DNA of 64,000 nucleotides from Coix lacryma-jobi var. lacryma-jobi (Eukaryota; Streptophyta; Magnoliopsida; Poales; Poaceae): contig CM019824.1 in assembly GCA_009763385.1 (NCBI GenBank), positions 114,098,660 through 114,162,659 on the forward strand. The letters are read 5' to 3'. Position numbers and translations under genes: made by a program. The notes beneath the pieces were generated by a model. It was not told the DNA's origin, made no database searches, and worked only from the letters and a program-made list of their open reading frames with translations. This document shows, one piece after another, positions 43,866 to 55,603 of the stretch (its first letter is position 1; each line of letters starts with the position of its first letter).

Positions 43866-45498
43866 GCCGCCGCGAGTCCGCCGGTCTTCTTCCCGCCGCT
43901 CCACCGCGGTTCCATCCCAACCATCCCGCCAAAACAAGTCGCCATGACCCGCTCCACCTCCTGCCCTAGCTAACTTGAGCCGAAGGCCTCTGGGTAAGCC
44001 ATGGAGCACGCGTCCGCCGTGTCCGCCATGGCCGGCGAGCTCAGTCCGCCGTAGCCAACCCCCTTTCCGAGCTCGTCCGTTTGTCCTAGCTAGTGTTCGC
44101 GAGTCGCCTTGACCCGTAGAAGACGATGGTGGTGTTGGTTTGGCCGATTAGGGTTTGGTAGTGGCCGTACGTTGCCGTCCGCCACCGGTTCTGCTCGCCA
44201 TGGACGACGAGCCGCGGTCTCGGCCGTTTCTCATAGCAACCCTAGCTTCTTTGCTTCGATTAGGGTTCGCTAGGGTTTGAGGAGTGTGAGTTGGCCGTCA
44301 GTTTGCTTCGAGAAGGCCGGAGATGGCCGGCGTGGCGAGCTCCCGCCACCGCGGCCGCCATTCTCGCCGACGAAGCTTGCTCTGTTCGTGCGCTAGGCCT
44401 TTTAGTGGTACCGTCAGGTGCGGAAAGTCGAGGGGAGTCCGCCGGTGGTGTTGGTTTCACCGGGGAGGTCGCCGCCGGCGAGCTCCGCCGCGGTCAACCC
44501 TTCCTCTGCTTCTGTGTGGCTTACAAGTGGGCCCGGTTTGACCCGGGGTCCCGCCAGTCAGTGGCTTGGGTCCCAACTGTCAGCGAACCTGGGTGTAGTA
44601 GTTTGGGTACGCGTAGTAGTTTAGGTTGAAGAGTTTTTCAGGGTTTTGTTTAATTAGTTTTCAGAAATGTTTGTAGAGTTTGCTTAATTCATATCTTGCA
44701 CTTTGTAAATGCTAAAAAGGTGAAATAAGTTTGGTTAAGTTTGTTGTGATGAGTTCTATGCATAAAAAATGTAATATGTCCAGTTTGTGATGAATTTATG
44801 TGTAGTTATATTTAATTTATGTTTAGGCTGAAATCTTGTTAAATGCATAGTAAACTGTGTATTGCTCAGAAAAATTTGATTCTTGTTTTGTTAGGTTTGT
44901 ATTGATGAATAGTTTCTGGGAAAAATGTAATATGGTGTTGTTCTGTGGAATATTTTGGCAGTAGCAATTAAAGTGATTAAATGTGTTTTCTTGTTTAATT
45001 TGTAGTAATTAAAATATGAGGAATATGAACCTGATATTTTTTATACATTGCTCTTGTGCTAAGAAGTTCAGTGGAAAAATGGGAAATTTGTTGTTTGACA
45101 CTTTTTGTTAGGGTGTGTAGTTCAAAGCACCATTTTATGGTAATGTTTGTCTTTTTCATAGAGGATAGAGTTCAAGTCCAAATGGGATGAAATTTAGACA
45201 GGGGACTAGATTTCATATTGTCAACTTCCAGTAATTTCTGTAGATTTTTCTGAAGTTATTAACTGAGGGTTGCTGTTCTAGGCTAAATAAAATGATTAAG
45301 TGGTAGCAAATGGTTAAGTAATGATCGGATGATGTTGACTACCTTGTTGAAGAAAATGATGTAGATGACATGTGCTTATCTCCTGAGTTATCTTGTTCTA
45401 TGTTGCATCACCAATGCATCCCATGTGCATTCGTTTTACTTATACATGTTATGCATCATACAAGATCGGTAGTGGAGGTCCAGAACCCGCCACCGTAG

Positions 45499-45657
45499 GA
45501 GCCGTGTCCGGAGGAGACCCCAGACGAGAGGACCGAAGAAGGAGACGTCGAGGACCTGCCTGAGTGCCGCGACCATCGACCCTCCGACTTTGAAAGAGGC
45601 AAGCCCCGGAGCATCCCACTCCTACGGTTCGCAAAAGCAATTACAAAATTAACCTGA
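45499..45657 (+). other. Short acidic reading frame in LTR of E
   Basis: From 45499, after an in-frame TAG, a frame of 52 codons begins EPCPEETPDERTEEGDVEDL, then turns basic, and ends TGA at 45655-45657. It has no ATG, so it would need splicing to be read. The start resembles the acidic frame in F (EPEGTPDNED). Confidence 0.3.
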
Positions 45658-47147
45658 TATGTTTGTTGCATTAGGTTATAGGAGTTGAGTGATACCGTTG
45701 ATGCATTACTTACTTATCCTTATCCTTGTCCACCTACAATTATTATCTTGATATCCCTGTTAAGTCTAGGCTCGTTTATGCTTAGCCCTGCTTAGACCGG
45801 TAAAAGTCAGGTGATTTCCTGTCTCTCGCATATAGGTGGATACTGATCATGACTAGCCTCGTGCTATCATGGAGATAACCATGTGATAATTAATTTGAGA
45901 CCGGGCGGGATGTAGGAGCAGCTGGACATGGGTTTTGTGTGCTAGTAGTCTCCCGTCTGTGACGATTAGGACCCGACGAAGGCACACCTCAGTCATTTTG
46001 AACGCGTCAATCACTTAACGGAGCAGGTGCGGATGCCTCTCGTGAAGCCGAGTAAGGTATTCGAGCCGGTGATGGAGATGTTGACGCCTAACATCCAGGG
46101 CCTTATATGTACCGTGGGCAACTATTCTAAGCAACCAGGCATGGTCCGTGGACAGGCGGGGCCTGATTGACCTGGCGTGACCGTGGGCAGTTATTGCTTG
46201 AGCGACCTGGCATTGAGATAACCCCCGGTGTAGAAGGGCCCATGACCGTCCCGCGCGTTGTGTTCTCGAATTTCCTGAAGTGGTCGCCGACGGCTGCCTG
46301 GCAAGGTGTGATCGGGCGAGTGTGCGACATTTTATCCCCAGCTGGGTAGGAATCGATTATAATCGTCATCGCTCCTAGATAGTGAGTAACTTGACTGGGC
46401 ATGTGTTACCGTAGTAACTTATGGAATTAAAGATGGTTATGGTACTGAATCTGAAAGGCTATTGATGAAATAGTCACTCTTGCTTGATTAATTAGCCAAG
46501 TGATTGCTCTAGCTCAGGTGCAAATCTAGTTAATCAGGTTGATTACATAAAATTGACTGCTAATACTCTAATGATGATTATTTAATAATAAAATGCTTTT
46601 TATGCAAAAAGGTAAGTATGGCCAAACTAGATATTGCCTTCCATACTCCTTGGTGTCACCTTATTTCTGGTTTATGACGGGTAAGTCTAGCTGAGTACCT
46701 TCTCGTACTCAGGGTTTTATCCCTTGTTGTTGCAGATGGGCAGTGCTTTTATGGCTATTGCGAGAACTGTCTGTACCCCGTCGCGGGTGATGACTAGACC
46801 ATGGGCATGGTAATCTCTTATCCTCTCCTGATGCTTTTGTGGACTGATCAGACAATGACACCGTATTGTGAACTAAGAACTTATGTTTAAAACTATGTTG
46901 CTTCCGCTTTTGAATTCCGAACTATGGTTTGTAATAACTGTTGAACTCTGATGTATCTGAACTATGTGCAAACTGAATGTACCTCATGGACATGTATGCT
47001 AATCTATTATGATCTTGGCTAAAGTTGAATGTTTGAAATCCTTCAAGATTTCCGGACTACCAGGTTTGTACGAGCTTAAGTACCTGTTAATCTCTGTGAA
47101 AGCGGGGATTCGGTGCTTAATCTGGTATAAATTGGTCGGTTCTGACA

Positions 47148-48426
47148 CGCTGGCCAAGGTTCCCCCTCGGCCCATCTTCACGAAGCGTGACCTAATCAAC
47201 CTCCTCGACGCATCTAAGCCCTTGATCAAGGTCGATTTGATCCGAAGGTCGCAGTTCATCCCACCGGGCTATATAAGAAGTCCCAGACCCCCCTCCCTGA
47301 AGCAACCCTCAATTCGTATTGATCCGATCTATCTTCATCAGGCAATTAGAGAGACACAGTTAGGGATTCAGAGATTAAAGATTAGATTAGAGGTTGTACT
47401 TTGAGACTAGAATTAGAATTAGATAGAAACAAGTAGAGTTGAGCGCGCCTCAGGATTCCGGATCGTCATCAGGAGTTCTGGTAATTCTTGTATTCGACTT
47501 TGTGCTATTTCAATTATCATTATGTTTCTCTTTATTATGTTCTTCATTTATTCTAGTTATATGCTTGATATAGTTCTAATTGATAGTAAGTTCATACATA
47601 TGTTCGTAAAGCGCTTAGTTCGATTCCGGATTGGATTAAGTGGTCGATATAATGTAGGCATGGTGCTTAGATTATGTTTACCTACGAATGCACCCTATTC
47701 TCCGGGCCAACAAGTGGTAGATCGTGAGGGTGACTTTTATAGCCTTGTTGAGTCCTTTGTAGTCCAGTCCCCGAGTCTAGGACAAGTAGAACCTGGTTAC
47801 ACTGGATATGAACTTCTTTTGTAATGTTCCTTATGTATGGGTGGATGATTAATTATGCTATATATGATTTCATATGGTAGGACTAACTTAGACTTAATGG
47901 AAGTAATATAACTTAGGAGTCTAATCTCTTAACGTATCAATTAGTTCTCAATTCTGCTTGATCACATGAGTCTCTCTCTCTAATTATGAATTCCCTGCTA
48001 GCTTCTGTTATTTACCTTAATTATCATTATCATTATAATTATCCTTTTGCCTTACCCTTGTATTAGACTAGAGGTGAGTAATTAGATTCATGTCTAATTA
48101 TATATGTTTGCAATTCTAAAGCCATATCATTCTTATTCTTAACCCTGTTAAGCTCCCGATGGTAGAATTATAAATAATGATACCTGGAACATTCCTGGGT
48201 GAAATGCTACAACAGGTGTATTTTATCTGTGCGCTTGCGGATAACCTTTATTTCATATCTTATCAAAGTGTCATGCTATAAATACTCTCACATCTCTAGT
48301 GTTGCTACTAGTGGTGACAGCCTAGCGTTAGAGTGATGCTATGAGATGTCTACCCACATTTCTTGGTATTAGTACCGGGGGTAGATTCTAACCTACTCTT
48401 GGCATCGATGTTAAGAAATGCCAACA
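47148..48426 (+). repeat. Right part of Athila-like LTR of C
   Basis: Similar to 9092-10445 from the TATA block onward; ends GCCAACA before the tRNA-Asp primer site. Its left part was displaced by E. It could be the continuation of an LTR whose left part lay near 16822, which would make B and C parts of a tandem array sharing an LTR, but the deletion there prevents proof. Confidence 0.75.
47270..47276 (+). promoter_or_regulatory. TATA box in LTR of C
   Basis: TATATAA in CCACCGGGCTATATAAG, identical context to B (9152-9158). Confidence 0.65.
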
Positions 48427-48434
48427 AGCATTTC

Positions 48435-48452
48435 TGGCGCCGTTGCCGGGGA
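48435..48452 (+). other. Primer binding site of C (tRNA-Asp)
   Basis: TGGCGCCGTTGCCGGGGA, exact complement of plant tRNA-Asp(GUC) 3' end, 8 bases after the LTR end, as in B. Confidence 0.85.
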
Positions 48453-48659
48453 GCTTTTAGGAACTTTTATATGGCTACAGAAGAATTCATCGAACATATA
48501 TAATCTAGATAAAAATCATCACCTCTGTCTTTATAGGATTACCCGTGTTCTACTTATGTTTATATCTTATATAGGGTAATAGAGGTTCAGTTGTGATCAA
48601 TCACTGTTCTATGAAAAAGCAACTCAACCTAGAAGAAGATCGAGTCAGGTAGTGAAGAC

Positions 48660-49205
48660 GATGGCCAACAAGACTTTGCTAGAGTTCTCTGCTCCCCACA
48701 TTGGAAACATTCGGACTGGACCAACACTCCAGACGGATAACTTAGAGTTTGAGCTCAAGCCAAGACTTATCAACCTAGTCCAAGCTACTACATTCAGTGG
48801 AAAAGCACAAGAAGATGCTACTACTGCCATCTGCAGAATTTCTTGGAGATCGAAAGCACCCTCATCATCAGAACATTGCCCAAGACAGAAACCATACTTC
48901 TTCGTTATTCCCACTCTCACTGGAGGGAAGAGCGAAGTAGTGGTTCTATGCTAAGAAGGAAGACAGCAACACATGGGACAAATGTTCAGAAGCTTTTCTA
49001 TCGAGTTTTTTTCCCTATAGGCAAATCCAATCCTTAAGAGAAAGATTATAAGTTTTCAGCAGCATAGAGGAGAAAACCATTCCAGAAGCTTTGAATTTGA
49101 TCGCATTCAACAATCCATTTCAGAATGCCCCACCCATGGACTGGAAGATTGGTTGCTCATGCATGTATTCTATAGTGGACTCACTCAAAAGTCACGGGAG
49201 CAACT
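48660..49205 (+). pseudogene. gag: Broken gag of C, cut by G
   Basis: Starts ANKTLLEFSAPHIGNIRTGP, clearly related to the B gag (ADKTLRDFSAPTTANIRTGP, from about 10874), but at least three frame changes are needed to follow it (48652-48840, 48843-49037, then the TFYHGL-like end LMHVFYSGLTQKSREQL at about 49153-49205). G enters directly after. The remainder of C is beyond G and H, outside the window or lost. Confidence 0.7.
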
Positions 49206-50133
49206 TGATGAGGACATCAACACCAGCGATACATCCTCTCCGACACAACCTATAGCTGGTCCTCTTACTCGTGCTCGTGCTCGTGCTCGTCAACTTAATC
49301 ATCAAGTGAGTTCCATGATAAGCTCTTGTCCATCTTGTTTAGACAATGGAAACGCGTGCACTCTTGTTTTGATTAGGAACCGAGGAGAAGACCGAAAGGG
49401 AGAAGGACTCGCGCTAGCTGGATTCGGACTGCAGCAAAGCACCAACTTGTGACCGCCACCACGGTTGCATACGGATTCGGATTCAGGCGCTTCAGGACTT
49501 GTTGGAAAGCTTATCAAGTTTACTTTCATATGAATCAAGTCCCACGTCAATATCTGTTCGGCAGCAGCGGCAATGATCCAATTACCGTCGACAGGTCTTG
49601 CTGTCCAGGGTGCTGCGTCACCTCATTTTGGGCTTATGGCCCATGTATCAAGTTGGGTCCATTAGGGACGCGTCCTAGGGTTGGAGGACGACCCCAACAC
49701 TCTTTTGGTCGTCAATCCATCTACTTATATCCCTCTATAGCCGCCATGGTCGGGTTGGGTTTTGTTTAGATCAAGTTTAGCCTTAGCTACTTGCTTGTAG
49801 GCGCGCGTGCAGGATCAGCCGCCCGTCTCCTTGTCTTCGGAACCCCATTGTAGATTAAGATTCAGTTTGAAACCTTCAATTTCATCTTGCAAATTCAGTG
49901 CTTGTTTCCTCGTTCTTGCTAGTTCTTCGATTGCTTGCAGGACGGGAGCCCTAGGGGCTGGTTGTCGCGCTCCACAAGATCGTGACGGCTATTGGACGTG
50001 GTGTATCGGTTGCTAAGGCGCGGCTGTATCGAGCTGAGTAGTAGTCGCGCGTGAACGTCATCTCCATCCACCAATCGAGTTATCCCCGTTTCTCATCGAA
50101 AGATCGGGCAAAAACCCTAGCGGGTTCGCATCA
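49206..50133 (+). repeat. 5' LTR of G (928 bp)
   Basis: Begins TGATGAGGACATCAACA and ends GTTCGCATCA, giving 5-bp terminal inverted repeats TGATG/CATCA. The first 76 bp recur at 55896-55971. The start of the LTR encodes the C-terminal pol motif ([20 protein letters not shown]) in the 3' copy's role, so frame 49153-49452 is an LTR-encoded pol tail joined by chance to C gag. A weak TATA (CTTATATCC) is near 49722. Confidence 0.8.
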
Positions 50134-50148
50134 GTTGGTAATCAGAGC
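50134..50148 (+). other. Primer binding site of G
   Basis: GTTGGTAATCAGAGC directly follows the LTR. It is the initiator tRNA-Met site TTGGTATCAGAGC with one extra A. Confidence 0.75.
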
Positions 50149-51253
50149 AAGGTTCTTCGGTGAGAGACTTCTAATCCATTGCTGTTTTTAATTAATTTCC
50201 TATAGTCCAGAAAAGCCAAAAAAAATATAGTAGATTAGTTTTTCCATAATCCTATTAAACCTTTGTGCCTTGGCTAGTACCGTTTAGTTAGGGCTTGTTG
50301 AATTTGCGTTGCTTCGGTTTGTGTCGAGTTGCTGGTCTTAGTGTCTAGTCCTTTAGAGTTTCGAGTTCTTGTCACCATCTATACACAGCCGAGTATTACC
50401 ATATCTTCTCTCTGTCGAATCTGTTGTGAAGTCCGAATTGAACTGTGGTCTTGGTCCGGATCGAGTTGAGTTCCAATCTGAGTTCCACCAACGTGATAAA
50501 AAAAGGAAACCGAGTAGAACTCGGCAATAGGTGGAATCCGTTTGTGGTTGGTTCTGAGTGGAAACCGAGTAGAACTTGGAGTCCGCTTGTTAATATATCC
50601 TGAACTCCATCTACGTGAGTCCTTCTGTGATCCAAAAGAAAGATAACTCCATACTTGTTCGGCCTTACTCTAGAGAGAGAGAGAGAGAGAAAAGTGTGTG
50701 TACCGAATACCCCTGTACTTTCGGAAAAAGTGTGTGTAGCGAATTGCTCCTTTGTATTCTTTTGTTCATATAATCAGATTTTGAGGTTGCCCAAAAAAAA
50801 AAAAAAAGAAAAGAGAAAAGATTCAAAAGAAAAGGGGCTGTTTTTCATATTGATTTTAGGTTTGTTCCACCTTGTTTTCAGGGGTGTGCTGTGGTTTTCT
50901 TTGTGTCCAGGCTCGCGTCTCTAGCACGGTCTAGCCTAGGACCAGCACAGTACCGTCGTCGAACGTTTATTCAGCTCGCCTTTATAACTAACGTGGTGCT
51001 AGTTCGTTCCTTGTTTCAGCCCACCCATAGCTCCACATACTCTACAGCTTGACAGGTCTTGTGCCGCAGCACCGATACACTTCATCCATTGCTGAAGACT
51101 TGTTGGTAGACGACCCCTCCTGTCAAGCAAGGTAAGAATTGGTAAGAACTTGTGTAACAAGTTGAGTGTGAGAGACTTGCTGTAGCTACATCCTAGTAGT
51201 TGTAGGGCTTTTATTTCTTCACTTGCCTTTCTTGTTGTCTTTGTTTTTGAACC
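50149..51253 (+). other. Leader of G between primer site and gag
   Basis: 1.1 kb without a coding frame. It contains an (AG)n microsatellite at about 50672-50691, a poly-A run at about 50791-50806, and paired blocks CCGAGTAGAACTCGG/CCGAGTAGAACTTGG near 50509 and 50566. GATTTTAGGTTTG and GTTTTCAGGG near 50853-50881 could be splice signals. Long leaders are usual in CRM-like elements. Confidence 0.6.
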
Positions 51254-52303
51254 ATGACAGGGGGAGATGATGATAACGAAACACTACATACACCTCGCAC
51301 TAAGGGCATCATACAGCATTTTGAAAGGAAAGTGAAGCTGCACACAGAGGGACTTGATAATGACTTGCAGGTGACAAATGAAAAGCTGGGGCAGTTGGAG
51401 GCTACGCAGATGGCCACAAACAACAAGCTTACAAGTTTGGAGGAATCCGTTGCTAGTGTGGACAAAAGCCTTGCTGCTCTCCTAAGGCGATTTGATGACT
51501 TCCACACCGAAGATAAAGAGAAGCATAAAGAAGAAAAGGAGGGAGATCGAGAGCACGGTAGTCATGAAGATGACTACACTGCTGATACTGAGCATGATGA
51601 TCAAGACGCTCGTGATCGACGACGCCTACGTCACAACCGTAGAGGTATGGGTGGCAACCGCCGACGCGAGGTACACAATAATGATGATGCTTTCAGTAAG
51701 ATTAAATTTAAGATACCTCCTTTTGATGGTAAATATGACCCTGATGCCTACATTACTTGGGAGATTGCTGTTGATCAAAAGTTTGCATGTCATGAATTTC
51801 CTGAGACTACACGTGTTAGGGCTGCTACTAGTGAGTTTACAGATTTTGCTTCTGTTTGGTGGATAGAATATGGAAAGAAAAATCCTAATAACTTACCTAG
51901 AACTTGGGATGCGCTGAAACGAGCCATGAGAGCTAGATTTGTTCCATCTTACTATGCCCGTGATATGATAAATAAGTTGCAGCAATTGAGACAAGGTGCT
52001 AAAAGTGTAGAAGAATATTATCAGGAATTACAAACGGGTATGTTGCGTTGTAACCTAGAGGAGGATGAGGAACCGGCTATGGCTAGATTTTTGGGTGGGT
52101 TAAATCGGGAAATTCAGGACATCCTCGCTTACAAAGAATACAATAGTGTAACCCGTTTGTTTCATCTTGCTTGTAAAGCTGAAAGGGAAGTGCAGGGACG
52201 ACGTGCTAGCGCAAGGACTAATATTTCTGCAGGGAAGGCTAATTCATGGCAGCAACGCATGACTACAAACTCCATCTACACGTATGTCTACTCCATCATC
52301 TAG
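51254..52303 (+). pseudogene. gag: Gag of G
   Basis: ATG 51254 begins a coiled-coil N-terminus (about residues 20-85), an acidic/His/Arg-rich linker, then the gypsy gag domain: KIPPFDGKYDPDAYITWE (about 151-168), FASVWWIEYGKKNP, MRARFVPSYYARD, and RLFHLACKAEREVQGR at about 310. A loss of two bases near 52270 shifts the frame; the next frame carries the zinc knuckle. The protein would assemble the particle. Confidence 0.75.
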
Positions 52304-53012
52304 TGACAAGTCTCGAGCTGCTCCCACAAATTCAGTTGCAAAGACGATGCAAAAGCCTGCTGCGAGTACTTCATCCGTGGCATCGACGGGTAGAACAAGC
52401 AACATACAATGTCACCGGTGCAAGGGATATGGACACATGATGCGTGACTGTCCAAACAAGCGAGTTATGATTGTCAAAGATGATGGTGAGTGCTCATCTG
52501 CTAGTGATTTTGATGAAGACACGCTTGCACTGCTTGCGACTGACCATGCAGGTAATGAAGAACAAATAGAAGAACATATTAATGCAGGTGAAGCGGACCA
52601 CTATGAAAGCTTGATCGTGCAGCGAGTGCTTAGTGCACAAATGGAGAAGGCGGAGCAAAATCAGCGACATATTTTATTCCAAACAAAGTGTGTCATCAAA
52701 GAGCGTTCTTGCCGCATGATCATTGATGGAGGTAGCTGCAACAACTTGGCAAGCAGCGATATGGTGCAGAAACTTGCCCTCAACACCAAACCACACCCGC
52801 ATCCCTACTACATCCAATGGCTGAACAACAGTGGTAAGGCAAAGGTAACTAGACTTGTGAGAATCAATTTTTCCATCGGATCCTACAAAGATATTGTTGA
52901 ATGTGATGTTGTGCCTATGCAAGCTTGTAACATTCTGCTAGGTAGACCTTGGCAATTTGATAGAGATTCTATGCATCATGGTAGATCAAATCAGTATTCT
53001 TTTATACCATGA
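52284..53012 (+). pseudogene. Zinc knuckle and protease of G
   Basis: Ser/Ala-rich linker, one zinc knuckle CHRCKGYGHMMRDC at about 52410-52451, an acidic segment, then a retropepsin with active site DGGS (52725-52736) in IIDGGSCNNLAS and the ILLGRPW motif near 52931-52951. Ends at TGA 53012. DGGS instead of DSG/DTG is usual for this clade. Confidence 0.75.
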
Positions 53013-54153
53013 TCGAAAATTGTGCTGCATCCTATGTCCCCTGAACAAACTATTTATGCAAACTAATGTTGCAAGGCTACTAAAGCAAAGAGCGAGAGCA
53101 ATAAAAATGATAAATCTGTAATTGGTAACAAAGATGAGATAAAACTGAAAGGACGTTGTATGATAGCTACCAAATCAGATATTAATGAGTTCAATGCATC
53201 CACTTCTGTTGCTTATGCTTTGATATGCAAGGATGCTTTGATTTCAATTGAGGATATGCAATGTTCTTTGCCCCTGCTGTTGCTAACGTTTTGCAGGAGT
53301 ATTCCGATGTGTTTCCAAGTGCGGTACAGCGGGGCTGCCACCATTACGCGGGATTGAGCACCAAATTGATCTTATTCCTGGTGCATCTTTGCCAAACCGT
53401 GCGCCATACAGGACAAACCCGGAAGAAACAAAGGAAATTCAGCGACAAGTGCAAGAACTACTGGACAAAGGTATGTGCGAGAATCCCTTAGCCTTGTGCT
53501 GTTCCAGTAATTTTAGTGCCTAAGAAAGATGGAACATGGCGTATGTGTGTTGATTGTAGAGCTATTAATAATATCACCATTCGATATCGACACCCTATTC
53601 CACGATTAGATGATATGCTAGATGAACTGAGTGGTGCTGTTGTGTTTTCAAAAGTTGATTTACGTAGTGGGTACCACCAGATTCGTATGAAATGGGAGAT
53701 GAATCGAAAAACTGCTTTCAAAACTAAGTTCGGTTATATGAGTGGTTAGTCATGCCTTTTGGGTTAACTAATGCACCTAGTACTTTCATGAGATTAATGA
53801 ACGAGGTTTTGCGTGGTTTCATTGGGAAATTGTGTGTCGTATATTTTGATGATATATTAATTTACAGCAAATCATTGGATGAACATCTTGATCATTTACG
53901 TGCTGTTTTTAATGCACTACGCGAGGCACGCTTATTTGGTAACCTTGAGAAGTGCACCTTTTGCACCGATCGGGTGTCTTTTCTTGGTTATGTTGTAACT
54001 CCACAGGAATTGAGGTTGATCAAGCCAAGGTGGAAGCTATACAGGGATGGCCTGTCCCAAAGACTATCACCCAGTGCGGAGTTTCCTAGGACTTGCTGGA
54101 TTCTATCACCGTTTTGTGAAGGATTTCAGCACCATTGCTGCACCATTGAATGA
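53013..54153 (+). pseudogene. pol: Reverse transcriptase of G
   Basis: The protease-RT linker is decayed to about 53480. [20 protein letters not shown] (53512-53571), [10 protein letters not shown], and in a new frame [20 protein letters not shown] (53752-53811) and the catalytic YFDDILIYS (about 53848-53874). It ends in the thumb region, where a missing G near 54006 moves the frame. Frame changes near 53492 and 53745 are also small indels. Confidence 0.75.
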
Positions 54154-54660
54154 GCTTACCAAGAAGGGGGTGCCTTTTGAGTGGGGCAAAACACAAGAGA
54201 ATTCATTCGACATGTTGAAAGATAAGTTAACTCACGCGCCTCTCCTACAACTTCCTGATTTTAATAAGACTTTGAGCTTGAATGTGATGCTAGTGGAATT
54301 GGTCTGGGGGGTTTTGTTACAAGAGGGAAAACCTATTGCATATTTTAGTGAGAAAATTGAGTGGGCCTGTTCTCAATTATTCTACTTATGATAAAGAACT
54401 CTATGCTCTTGTTCGAACATTAGAGACATGGCAGCATTATTTGTGGCCCAAAGAGTTTGTTATCCATTCTGATCATGAATCTTTAAAACATATTCGTAGT
54501 CAAGAAAACTGAATCGTAGGCATGCAAAATGGTTGAATTTATTGAATCTTTTCCTTATATTATTAAACACAAGAAAGGGAAGGAGAATATTATTGCTGAT
54601 GCTTTGTCACGGAGATATACTTTGCTGAATCAACTTGATTATAAGATCTTTGGGTTAGAA
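54047..54660 (+). pseudogene. pol: RNase H of G
   Basis: [23 protein letters not shown] connection motif (about 54070-54130), then a degraded RNase H with [15 protein letters not shown] near 54313-54357, HSDHESLKH near 54466-54492 in another frame, and [14 protein letters not shown] at 54577-54618. The first catalytic Asp region reads [10 protein letters not shown], so it is altered. Confidence 0.65.
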
Positions 54661-55600
54661 ACAATTAAGGACCAATATGTTCACGATGCTGATTTTAGAG
54701 ACGTGTTGCTGCATTGTAAAGATGGAAAAGGATGGAACAAATTCATCGTAGTGATGGGTTTGTGTTTAGAGCTAACAAGCTATGCATTCCAGCTAGCTCT
54801 GTTCGTTTGTTGTGTTGCAGGAAGCACATGGAGGTGGCTTGATGGGACATTTTGGAGCAAAGAAGACCGAGGACATACTTGCTGGTCATTTCTTTTGGCC
54901 AAGATGAAGAGAGATGTGGGAGAGGTTTGTTGCTCGTTGCACAACATGTCAAAAGGCAAAGTCACGGTTAAATCCCCACGGTTTGTATCTACCTCTTCCT
55001 GTTTCTAATGCTCCTTGGGAGGATATATCTATGGATTTTGTGTTGGGATTACCAAGGACTAGGAGGGGACGTGATAGTGTGTCTGTGGTGTTGATAGATT
55101 TTCTAAGATGGCACATTTCATACCATGTCATAAAACTGATGATGCTACAAATATTGCTGATTTGTTCTTTCGAGAAATTGTTCGCTTACATGGTGTGCCC
55201 AACACAATTGTTTCTGATCGTGATGCTAAATTTCTTAGTCATTTTTGGAAGACTTTGTGGTTTAAATTGGGGACTAAGCTTTTATTTTCCACCACTTGTC
55301 ATCCCCAAACTGATGGTCAAACTGAAGTTGTGAATAGAACTTTATCTCACTAGTTAGAGGCTATTTTAAAGAAGAATATTAAGATGTGGGAAGAATGTTA
55401 CCTCATATTGAGTTCGCTTATAATCGTTCATTGTATTCTACTACAAAAATGTGTCCTTTTGAGATTGTCTATGGCTTCTTGCCACGTGCTTCTATTGATT
55501 TAATGCCTTTGCCAGGTTCTGAAAAAATGAATTTTGATGCTAAGCAACGTGCTGAATTAATGTTAAAATTGCATGAAGCACTAAAGAAAACATAAGCGCA
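54661..55600 (+). pseudogene. pol: Integrase of G
   Basis: Zinc-binding [10 protein letters not shown] (about 54938-54967), core [16 protein letters not shown] (about 55031-55080), [35 protein letters not shown] (55210-55260) and [13 protein letters not shown], then EFAYNRSLYSTTKMCPFEIVYG (about 55411-55473). The D-D-E residues can be located but four or more frame changes separate them. Confidence 0.7.
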
Positions 55601-55603
55601 TGA

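Larger units (their letters stand above)
38931..47147 (+). mobile_element. Element E: 5'-truncated Tekay-like chromovirus
   Basis: Gag C-terminal half, protease, RT, RNase H, integrase, chromodomain, purine tract and a 4.16-kb 3' LTR are present; 5' LTR, primer site and gag start are missing. D abuts the gag break, so E was the target of D and the E left part must have lain left of D before a deletion. The right end TTCTGACA at 47147 adjoins Athila-like LTR sequence (C). Pol has in-frame stops of the C-to-T type, so E is dead. Confidence 0.8.
42986..47147 (+). repeat. 3' LTR of E (about 4.16 kb)
   Basis: Starts TGTAACACC after the purine tract and ends TTCTGACA where Athila-like LTR sequence begins. 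There is no second copy in the window, so the right border is inferred from TG..CA ends and the change of sequence. Inside: a weak TATA (TTAATATAG, about 43243), a GC-rich leader 43620-44620 with donor-like GAGCAG/GTAAGT, an AT-rich stretch 44640-45440, an acidic short frame, and TTGTTGTTGCAG/ATGG at 46735. GC-rich ORFs (43639-44629, both strands) show no family match I recognise. Confidence 0.7.

Noticed and set aside
43639..44629. GC-rich ORFs that could look like a host gene first exon
   Set aside because: They overlap on both strands inside the 3' LTR of E, are Pro/Arg/Ala-rich as expected from composition, and have no recognisable domain. A captured host promoter remains possible and is noted as a finding.
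49153..49452. 99-codon ORF joining gag-like and pol-tail-like peptide
   Set aside because: It is a chance fusion of C gag with the LTR-encoded pol tail of G at the insertion border 49205/49206.
49206..50133. 3' LTR of an upstream G copy in tandem
   Set aside because: The pol-like peptide before the primer site first suggested a tandem. The TGATG..CATCA ends show that this peptide is encoded by the LTR itself, so a single insertion explains it.
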